This document shows, one piece after another, positions 33,277-40,604 of a DNA stretch of 64,000 nucleotides. Origin of the DNA: Novosphingobium acidiphilum DSM 19966 (GTDB taxonomy: Bacteria > Pseudomonadota > Alphaproteobacteria > Sphingomonadales > Sphingomonadaceae); contig NZ_AUBA01000008.1 in assembly GCF_000429005.1 (NCBI RefSeq), positions 105,074 through 169,073 on the forward strand. The letters are read 5' to 3'. The notes beneath the pieces were generated by a model. It saw only the letters and a program-made list of their open reading frames with translations, was not told the DNA's origin and did not search any database. A program made the translations under genes and the position numbers. The first letter of the stretch is position 1; each line of letters begins with the position of its first letter.

Positions 33277-36273
33277 ATGAAGCACATCGGCAAATTGAAC
33301 ACGGGTGTCGCCACGGCGGTCCTCGGTTTCGCCATGCTGTCCGCGCCGGCTTTTGCCGACGAGCAAGCGCCAGCCACCACCGACACGTCGTCGACGATCG
33401 TCGTTACCGGATCGCTGATCCGCAACCCGAACATCAAGCTGGCCAGCCCGGTCATTTCGACCTCGGCCGCCGAAATCGAACTGAAGCAGGGCACGAACGC
33501 CGAAGAACTGCTGCGCGATGTTCCGGGCCTGGTTCCCGACATCGGCTCGTCGGTGAACAACGGCAACGGCGGCGCATCGTTTGCCAACTTGCGTGGCCTG
33601 GGTTCGAACCGCAACCTGGTCGTGCTGGACGGTGACCGTATCGTTCCCGCCAACCTCAGCGGCGTGACCGACCTCAACAACATCCCCGTGGCGCTTGTCA
33701 GCCGGGTCGATGTTCTGACCGGCGGCGCGGTGACCACGTATGGTGCCGACGCGATCACCGGCGTGATCAACTTTGTTACCAAGAAGAATTTCACAGGCGT
33801 TGAACTGGACCTGGGTGATGACATCACCGGCCACAACGACGGCAACAAGTTCCGCGCCGATCTGACCGTTGGCGGCAATTTCGCCGACGGCCGCGGCAAC
33901 GCGGTGCTGAGCGTGGGCTACCAGAAGGTCGAGGCCGTCTATCAGGGCGATCGCGACTATTCGGAATACAACGTCGGCAGCTATTCGGGTTCGGGCAGCG
34001 GCTCGGGCACGGCCGTTCCCAGCCGTTTCTCGCTGCGCACGGTCAACCCGACCACGGGCGCGCCGCACACCGGCACCTATTCGATCGATCCGACCGGCGG
34101 CGGGCTGCAGAGCGGCTACACCCCGTACAACTTCAACCCCTTCAACCTGTTCCAGACGCCGTATGAACGGTACAACATGTTTGCCAAGGCAAACTACGAG
34201 GTTTCGGACAACCTCGAAGTCTATGCCCGCGGCATGTTCTCGCGCAACAGCGTGGAAACCATCGTTGCGCCGTCGGGCGTGTTCGGTTCGACCGTGTCGA
34301 TCCCGCTCAGCAACCCCTACATGTCGTCGACGCTGCGCAACCAGATCTGCTCGGGCAGCCTGAGCGGCGTCTATACCGAGTTCTCGCCGCTGAGCCAGGC
34401 GCAGTGCAACGCTGCGGCCACCGCCACCAGCCCGTCGAGCCCCGGTTACCAGACCTGGACGACCGTGCTGAAGCGCCGCATGCCCGAAACCGGCACGCGC
34501 AACAGCGATTTTGTCACGCAGATGTTCGATATGAAAATCGGCATGGACGGCAAGATCACCTCGACGATCAACTGGGACGTGCACGCTGCCTATGGCCTGA
34601 GCACCAACACCCAGTCGGAAACCGGCTATGTGCTGACCGACCACGTGCAGAACGCGCTGAACGCGTCGAACACGACGTCGTGCTTCAGCGGCGTCGGGTG
34701 CGTCCCGCTGAACATCTTCGGCCCCGAAGGCTCGATCAGCCAGGCGATGGCCGGGTATCTGACTTCGCCCTCGACCACCACGATCCAGACCTCGCTGGCT
34801 CAGGTTCACGGCCAGGTTTCGGGTGATTTCGGCTGGAAAATGCCCGCCGCAGCCAACCCGGTCAGCTTCGCGCTGGGTACCGAATACCGCTACTACCACG
34901 CCACGCAGCAGGCCGACATCCTGGCCCAGACGCCTGGCGAACTGGGCGGTGCCGGTGGCGCCGCGCCGACCATCAACGGCGGTTACAAGGTCTGGGAAGG
35001 CTTTGCCGAACTCGTTGCCCCGCTGGTTGAAGACAAGCCCTTCATCAAGCTGGCGCAGATCGAAGGCGGCGCACGCTATTCCAGCTACAAGGTTCCTGGC
35101 GGCGCGGGTGAAAACACCTGGTCGTACAAGACAGCCTTGACCTGGGCCCCGTCGAACGGGCTGAAGTTCCGCGGCAGCTTTGCCCACGCGGTTCGCGCGC
35201 CGAACATCGGTGAACTGTTCACGCCGGCCACCACCGGTCTGACCAACCTGCTGACCGATCCTTGCGCCGGTTCGGCACCCAGCTCGAATGCCAACCTGCG
35301 CGCGGTCTGTCTGGCCCAGGGTGCACCGTCGTCGTCGATCGGCAGCATTGCCAACCCCAGCGCGGCGCAGGCCAACGTCACGTCAGGCGGCAACATCAAC
35401 GTGCGGCCCGAAACGGCCAACACGTTCACGTTCGGCACGGTTGTCGAGCCGGTTCAGGTTCCGCATCTGTCGTTCTCGCTCGATTACTACCGCATCAAGG
35501 TCACCAACGCGATTACCTCGCCGACCGCGACCGACCTGATCAACGCCTGCTTCGGCGATTCGTCGGGTTCGGGCGTTACCTCGAGCAGCGCCAGCAACCC
35601 GGCCTGTACCGTTATCCAGCGCAACGCGCTGACCGGCGGTCTTGACGGCAGCTCGGCCGACACCCCGGGTCTCTATGGCGTTCTGGGCAACCTTGGCTAC
35701 CTCTACACCAGCGGCTTTGATTTCAAGGCTGACTATGACCACACCTTCGGTGCGGTGCGCTGGAACGTGGACGTCACGGCCAACCACACGATCAAGCAGC
35801 AGTTCCAGGTCACCCCGACTTCGGACGTGCACGAATGCGCTGGCTATTTCAGCGCTTCGTGCGGCTCGATCCAGCCCGGCTGGCAGTGGTCGGTGCGCAA
35901 CAGCCTGCATTACAGCAAGTTTGATGTGTCGCTGCTGTGGCGTCACCTCAGCGCGATCAACCAGGAAACGCTGGACGTTACCAACAATGGCGCAGCATAC
36001 AGCGGCGCTCTGCCGAGCGGTCTGGGTTCGTTGAGCGGCGACAATGTGAACTTCGGTCACATTTCGGCGTACAACTACTTTGACTTCAGCCTGCGTTACG
36101 CGATGAATTCGCGCCTGACCTTCGTCGGCACGGTTCAGAACATGTTCAACAAGCAGCCGCCGATCGTCGGCAGCACCATCGGTTCGACGTCGTTCAACAG
36201 CGGTAACACGTATCCGTCGACGTACGACACGCTGGGCCGTCGCTTTGCCATCACGGCCAAGCTCAAGTTCTGA
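33277..36273 (+). CDS. TonB-dependent receptor 2
   Basis: A 998-residue outer-membrane receptor. The signal peptide MKHIGKLNTGVATAVLGFAM...AFADE is closely similar to those of the two other receptors. The mature N-terminus STIVVTGSLIRNPNIKLASPV carries the TonB box, and the plug contains ASFANLRGLGSNRNLVVLDGDR and GGAVTTYGADAITGVINFVTKK. The barrel ends with the usual aromatic RRFAITAKLKF. Ten cysteines occur as five close pairs, for example CFSGVGC and CAGYFSASC. It is more similar to receptor 3 than to receptor 1 by eye. A perfect hairpin terminator follows, then a TPR-sulfotransferase gene on the same strand. Confidence 0.93.
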   Translation: MKHIGKLNTGVATAVLGFAMLSAPAFADEQAPATTDTSSTIVVTGSLIRNPNIKLASPVISTSAAEIELKQGTNAEELLRDVPGLVPDIGSSVNNGNGGASFANLRGLGSNRNLVVLDGDRIVPANLSGVTDLNNIPVALVSRVDVLTGGAVTTYGADAITGVINFVTKKNFTGVELDLGDDITGHNDGNKFRADLTVGGNFADGRGNAVLSVGYQKVEAVYQGDRDYSEYNVGSYSGSGSGSGTAVPSRFSLRTVNPTTGAPHTGTYSIDPTGGGLQSGYTPYNFNPFNLFQTPYERYNMFAKANYEVSDNLEVYARGMFSRNSVETIVAPSGVFGSTVSIPLSNPYMSSTLRNQICSGSLSGVYTEFSPLSQAQCNAAATATSPSSPGYQTWTTVLKRRMPETGTRNSDFVTQMFDMKIGMDGKITSTINWDVHAAYGLSTNTQSETGYVLTDHVQNALNASNTTSCFSGVGCVPLNIFGPEGSISQAMAGYLTSPSTTTIQTSLAQVHGQVSGDFGWKMPAAANPVSFALGTEYRYYHATQQADILAQTPGELGGAGGAAPTINGGYKVWEGFAELVAPLVEDKPFIKLAQIEGGARYSSYKVPGGAGENTWSYKTALTWAPSNGLKFRGSFAHAVRAPNIGELFTPATTGLTNLLTDPCAGSAPSSNANLRAVCLAQGAPSSSIGSIANPSAAQANVTSGGNINVRPETANTFTFGTVVEPVQVPHLSFSLDYYRIKVTNAITSPTATDLINACFGDSSGSGVTSSSASNPACTVIQRNALTGGLDGSSADTPGLYGVLGNLGYLYTSGFDFKADYDHTFGAVRWNVDVTANHTIKQQFQVTPTSDVHECAGYFSASCGSIQPGWQWSVRNSLHYSKFDVSLLWRHLSAINQETLDVTNNGAAYSGALPSGLGSLSGDNVNFGHISAYNYFDFSLRYAMNSRLTFVGTVQNMFNKQPPIVGSTIGSTSFNSGNTYPSTYDTLGRRFAITAKLKF

Positions 36274-36298
36274 TCCTTCGGGACTTTGCGAACAACGG

Positions 36299-36335
36299 GG
36301 GCGGGCACACCATCAGGTGTGCCCGCCCTTTCGTT
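36299..36335 (+). terminator. Terminator after receptor 2
   Basis: A perfect 13-bp stem (36299-36311 with 36316-36328) and ATCA loop followed by TTTCGTTT, 25 bases after the receptor stop. Confidence 0.85.
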
Positions 36336-36498
36336 TGCAAGGGGTGGGTAGGCGCGATGCGGGGTCCGTACGGCGCCGGCGGCATGGTCCGGCGGGGTTT
36401 TCGGGCCTGATTGTGCCGCCTTGCCAAATCGATCAGGAGGGGGTTGTTGACGATCATGACGCAACACAGGTCTTGCCGGGCAAACCGGGTCGCCAACC

Positions 36499-38064
36499 AT
36501 GACTGAACCGTTCGATCAGATGGCCGTCCAAGCGCGCGCGATGATCGACGCGGGCACATCCGATCCGATGCCGTACAATATCGTGGCCTGGCAGCATGCC
36601 ATGCAGGGCGACGTGCAGGCGGGATTGGCGCTTCTGGCGGTTGCGCTGCGCCTGGCACCGCGCGATCCCAACACATTGACCACCACGGCTGCGCTGCTGC
36701 GCCAGGCCGGGCGGATGCGCAAAGCCATCGAATATGCCGATGCCGCAATCGCGATCGATCCCGGATTTGCCGATGCCTGGCTGGAACGCGGCGACATTCT
36801 GCTGGCCGGAGGGTCGATGACGTCGGCGCGGTCGTGCTATGATCGCGCATTGGTCCTGCAACCCGACACTGTCGGCGCGCTGGCGGGTGTGGCAACGCTT
36901 GCCGCGCGCGACGGCGATCTGGGTGTGGCGCGCGATCATGCCGCGCGCGCGCTGGCGCTTGATCCCGCCAATCTGACTGCGGCTGCGGCTGCGGCGCAGG
37001 TTGCCATGGAAACGGATGCGCCTGCGGTTGCGCGCGATCTGCTGGCCGGGCGGTTGCAATCGGGGACTGCACCTGCCGCCGACCGCGCGGTGGCCTGGGC
37101 GCTGCTGGGCGACGCGCATGCGGCATTGGCCGAGCCGGCCTCGGCCTATGCGGCCTATGCGCGCGGCAAGCAGGAATTTGCCGCAATCCACGCCGCGCAG
37201 ATTGCCGGTCGCCAGCCGCATCATGCCTTTATCAACACGATTCACGATGGCCTGGCAGCGTTTGCGCCCGACCGCTGGGATCCACCCGCGCCGCAACCCG
37301 ACCATGCCGCAGCACGGCACATCTTCGTGCTGGGCTATCCACGTTCGGGGCAGACGCTGCTGCTCAATGTGCTGACGTCGCTGCGCGGCGTGACCGGGCT
37401 GGAAGAACGGCCCACCACCCGCATGGCCGACCTTGAGTATCTGGCGGATGCCGATGGACTGGCGCGGCTTGACCGGGCCGATCAGGCGCAACTTGCGCCC
37501 TATCGCGCGGCGTACTGGGACAAAGTGGCCCAAGCCGGGATTGATGTGGCGGGGCAGGTGTTTGTCGACATGGATCCTTTGAAGGGCATACGCCTGCCGC
37601 TGATCGCGCGGCTGTTTCCCGATGCGCGAATATTGGTCATGCGCCGCGATCCGCGCGATGTGGTGTGGAGCTGTTTTCGCACCAGTTTCGCGCTGTCGAA
37701 CGCGGCGCTGGAATTCACCACGCTGGAAAGCACGGCGCGGCACTACGATGCGCTGATGCGGTTGACCCATGCGGCGCTCGAACGCCTGCCGCTGCAGGTG
37801 CAGTTCGTCGACTATCACCGCCTGGTGGGCGATTTCGATGCCACCACCGCGCAGATCTGCGCCTTTGCCGGGCTGGAGTGGAGCGAAGACATGCGCCGGT
37901 TTGCGCAGACGGCACGGCGCCGGGGGGTGTCGACCGCCAGCGCGTCGCAAGTGCGCAAGGGGTTGTACGACGGATCGCGCCAGTGGCAGCCCTATGGCGA
38001 ATATCTGGCACCGGTCATGCCGGTCCTGCGCCCGTGGATCGAACGGTTCGGCTACGCGGTCTGA
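36499..38064 (+). CDS. TPR-repeat sulfotransferase 1
   Basis: A 521-residue protein. The N-terminal half is a TPR array (for example AIEYADAAIAIDPGFADAWLERG and ARDHAARALALDPANLTAAAAAA), typically a protein-binding scaffold. The C-terminal domain is a PAPS-dependent sulfotransferase: 5'-phosphosulfate loop FVLGYPRSGQTLLLN near residue 275 and 3'-phosphate motif VMRRDPRDVVWSCFRTSF near 381, similar to tyrosylprotein sulfotransferases. No signal peptide is seen, so it is probably cytoplasmic. It follows receptor 2 and overlaps the convergent sulfotransferase-like gene by 13 bp. A role in modifying a protein or peptide linked to the receptors is inference. Confidence 0.88.
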   Translation: MTEPFDQMAVQARAMIDAGTSDPMPYNIVAWQHAMQGDVQAGLALLAVALRLAPRDPNTLTTTAALLRQAGRMRKAIEYADAAIAIDPGFADAWLERGDILLAGGSMTSARSCYDRALVLQPDTVGALAGVATLAARDGDLGVARDHAARALALDPANLTAAAAAAQVAMETDAPAVARDLLAGRLQSGTAPAADRAVAWALLGDAHAALAEPASAYAAYARGKQEFAAIHAAQIAGRQPHHAFINTIHDGLAAFAPDRWDPPAPQPDHAAARHIFVLGYPRSGQTLLLNVLTSLRGVTGLEERPTTRMADLEYLADADGLARLDRADQAQLAPYRAAYWDKVAQAGIDVAGQVFVDMDPLKGIRLPLIARLFPDARILVMRRDPRDVVWSCFRTSFALSNAALEFTTLESTARHYDALMRLTHAALERLPLQVQFVDYHRLVGDFDATTAQICAFAGLEWSEDMRRFAQTARRRGVSTASASQVRKGLYDGSRQWQPYGEYLAPVMPVLRPWIERFGYAV

Positions 38065-39074
38065 AGCGGATTGGGCAAAACCAGCGGCACATCGGCCTGA
38101 CGCGCGACACGTTCGGCCCACACGCAGACTTTGGCGATTTCGTCGGCATAGGCCAGCCGCGCGGCCGCATAGTCCGCTTTGCGCGTTTCGCCGGAAAACG
38201 CCGATTGTGATTTCGAATGGCGGGTAAAAACGGGCCCGGCCACGATGTGCGCAATGGCCGCGCGATCCAGCATCAGGCCATAATGCCGCGCCATGGCCCC
38301 AAGGCTTGCCGCCGGATCGTCCAGCAGGCGGGTCGTGTCGATCGTGATCAGCCGGTCGGGCCCCAGCTGGCGCGCCAGGCGGGCAAAGATCTGCTGCTGC
38401 GCCAGCCAGCCGACCGCGGCCACTTGCAGATCGCTCTGGCGGAAATAGTCATCCGCGCTAAAGCCCAGCTGCACCGCGCCTTCGTGCAGATATCCCGCCA
38501 GCAGTTCGCGCGCCCACAGCCGGCAGGCCAGGCCCTTGCGCGCCACCGAAACCAGAAAATCCTCAAGCGGGGCGTGCAGGAATACCGCCCTGGCTGACGG
38601 GCGCACGGCCACCAACAGCGGCGCCAGCGGGTTGATCACGTTGGACGGTTTGATCACCACCGCTTCGTCCGGTGCGAACGGACGCGACAGCAGGCGCAGC
38701 GACACATCGGCCAGCCGCGCCACCGCCGCCGGCTGCGCGCCGCGACGGCGATACCCGACAACGTCGTTCAACAGCATCGGCTCGCTCAACCCCATCGCCA
38801 CGCCGGCGCGGTCGAGCGCGCGGACCACCATCGTCGATCCGCAAAATCCCGAATGAAACAGCAGGCCGGTCCGGCCCGCATCGCGCTGCGCCAGGCACGT
38901 CTCGATTGGCAGTTCACCGGCAACCTCGGGGTTGCCCAGGTATTCATCGGTGATGAAGGGAACCGCGGCATGGCCGGCGCGGTCCAGCCGGACGAACCGG
39001 ATGCGGTCGGTGCCTTCGACATGGCGGTGCGCAAGGAACCGCGCATCGTTCAGCAGAGAGGGTGCATCAGACAT
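38052..39074 (-). CDS. Sulfotransferase-like P-loop protein
   Basis: A 340-residue protein with an unusual but recognisable sulfotransferase-type phosphate loop, GLLFHSGFCGSTMVVRALD, at residues 70-88, in place of the usual GxPRSGTT. A possible 3'-phosphate region, FLHAPLEDFLVSVARKGL, follows about 110 residues later. No TPR region is present. It is known only as an uncharacterised family often placed beside TPR-sulfotransferases and receptor genes in sphingomonads; I recall this from general experience, not from a search. It is convergent with sulfotransferase 1 and divergent from the first hydroxylase-like gene, 78 bp away. Confidence 0.6.
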   Translation of the reverse strand: MSDAPSLLNDARFLAHRHVEGTDRIRFVRLDRAGHAAVPFITDEYLGNPEVAGELPIETCLAQRDAGRTGLLFHSGFCGSTMVVRALDRAGVAMGLSEPMLLNDVVGYRRRGAQPAAVARLADVSLRLLSRPFAPDEAVVIKPSNVINPLAPLLVAVRPSARAVFLHAPLEDFLVSVARKGLACRLWARELLAGYLHEGAVQLGFSADDYFRQSDLQVAAVGWLAQQQIFARLARQLGPDRLITIDTTRLLDDPAASLGAMARHYGLMLDRAAIAHIVAGPVFTRHSKSQSAFSGETRKADYAAARLAYADEIAKVCVWAERVARQADVPLVLPNPLQTA

Positions 39075-39152
39075 CGCCCGACGCTTATGGCCTGCGCCGG
39101 ATCGGCACAAGCCGCTTGCCAAACCGGAAGGCAATGCAATACCCGCTGCGGG

Positions 39153-40352
39153 GTGACCGACGATGCAACCACCGCCCTGCCGGCGACCGCCGAGCAGCTC
39201 AATCGCCACGCACTGACCGCCTTGCGCGAAGGCCGTTTTGACGAGGCTGTCTGCGGATTTCGTGCCGCACTCGCGCTTGATCCACGGGCTGCGCCTTTGT
39301 GGCACAATCTGGCGCACGCCTGCCGCCTCAACGCCGACGATGCGGGCGAAGCCGCGGCGCTTGACCGTGCGCTGGCGATCGATCAGCGCGATCTTCTGGC
39401 CCATGTGCGGCGCGCCCAACTGTTGCAGCGCTGCAACGATGAAAGCGGCGCCTTTGCCGCATGGAGCGCGGTGCGCCAACTGACGCAGAATGGACCGCCG
39501 CTCGCACCCGCGATGGCCGACCAGATTGCGGCGGGCCTGGCCTATTTCGCGGCTCTTGAGCAGCGTCTGACCGGGCGCGTGGAACAGGCCATGGGCCAGC
39601 CCGATGCCGCGCTCGATCCCGCCGAACAGCGCCGTATTGCCGCCTTTGTCGACACGGCCCTGGGGCGCAGGCGCACTTACACCAATGTCTGTGCCGGTCT
39701 GCATTACCCGTTTCTGCCGGCCGACGAATTCTTTGACCGGCATCATTTCCCCTGGTTTGCGCAGCTTGAGGCCGAGGCGCCCGCCATTCGCCGCGAACTG
39801 CATGCGCTGCTTGACGACGGCGACAGCGCGCTGCGGCCCTATGTGCGCATGAGCGAAGGCGCACCGGCGAACGTGTGGTCCGCGCTTGACGGTTCGCTCG
39901 ACTGGGGGGCCTGTTTCCTGTGGGAATATGGCGTTGCCAATCAGCCGGTGCTCGACAAATGCCCGCGTACGGCCGCGGCACTGGCGGCGGTGCCTGGCAC
40001 CATGCTGCCGGGCAGGGCGCCCAACGCATTCTTTTCGTTGCTGAAACCGCACACCCGCATTCCGCCGCATACCGGCGTTACCAACACGCGCGCGATCGTG
40101 CATCTGGCGCTGGATATTCCGCCGGACTGCGGTTTTCGCGTGGGCGGTGAAACCCGCCAATGGGTCGCGGGGCAGGCCTTTGCGTTTGACGATACCATCG
40201 AACACGAGGCGTGGAATCATTCCGACCAGCGCCGCGCCGTGCTGATTCTCGATTGCTGGAACCCGCACCTGTCGGACCACGAACGCGCGGCAATCGCGCG
40301 CTATTGCGCGGTGCTGGACGATACCATGCCCAGCGCGCTGGGCCGGATCTGA
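39153..40352 (+). CDS. Aspartyl/asparaginyl beta-hydroxylase-like protein 1 (TPR-like N-terminus)
   Basis: A protein of about 399 residues. The first 110 residues contain TPR-like helices (REGRFDEAVCGFRAALALDPRAAPLWHNLAHACRL). The C-terminal 200 residues form a double-stranded beta-helix dioxygenase domain of the AspH type: SLLKPHTRIPPHTGVTNTRAIVHLAL, then RVGGETRQWVAGQAFAFDDTIEHEAWN. The two histidines near residues 307 and 351 are the expected Fe(II) ligands; the family lacks the usual third carboxylate ligand. It would use 2-oxoglutarate and O2 to hydroxylate Asp or Asn side chains. The start is uncertain (GTG 39153; an upstream ATG at 39087 is possible). It precedes receptor 3 by about 250 bp on the same strand. 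Confidence 0.83.
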   Translation: MTDDATTALPATAEQLNRHALTALREGRFDEAVCGFRAALALDPRAAPLWHNLAHACRLNADDAGEAAALDRALAIDQRDLLAHVRRAQLLQRCNDESGAFAAWSAVRQLTQNGPPLAPAMADQIAAGLAYFAALEQRLTGRVEQAMGQPDAALDPAEQRRIAAFVDTALGRRRTYTNVCAGLHYPFLPADEFFDRHHFPWFAQLEAEAPAIRRELHALLDDGDSALRPYVRMSEGAPANVWSALDGSLDWGACFLWEYGVANQPVLDKCPRTAAALAAVPGTMLPGRAPNAFFSLLKPHTRIPPHTGVTNTRAIVHLALDIPPDCGFRVGGETRQWVAGQAFAFDDTIEHEAWNHSDQRRAVLILDCWNPHLSDHERAAIARYCAVLDDTMPSALGRI

Positions 40353-40543
40353 CGCGCTATTGCGTGCGGGCCGGTTGGGTGTGGCAATTTTGTTACATCT
40401 GTAATGGAACCCACCCCCCATTTCAAATGCCCCCTTGAAGCCGACCCACGCGGTCTGCCAATCGCGTATTCATCAGGGTTAATACCTAAGGGGGGTGCGG
40501 GCTAGGCGACCCGTCAGACAGCCTGTATCACTATGTCGCTTGT

Positions 40544-40558
40544 CCGGACCTACCCTGG
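40544..40558 (+). promoter_or_regulatory. Leader element upstream of receptor 3
   Basis: CCGGACCTACCCTGG lies 46 bases before the receptor 3 start and matches 10 of 12 bases of GACCTATCCAGG upstream of receptor 2. It lacks the GGTCCTGCGC element. Confidence 0.3.
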
Positions 40559-40604
40559 AATTGACCACGCGCTGAACACCGCAGCAATGAGGGACTTTCT
40601 TATC

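Noticed and set aside
38052..40421. 789-codon minus-strand frame extending past 39074
   Set aside because: Only the part from the ATG at 39074 is protein-like; the upstream 449 codons are antisense to the AspH-like gene.
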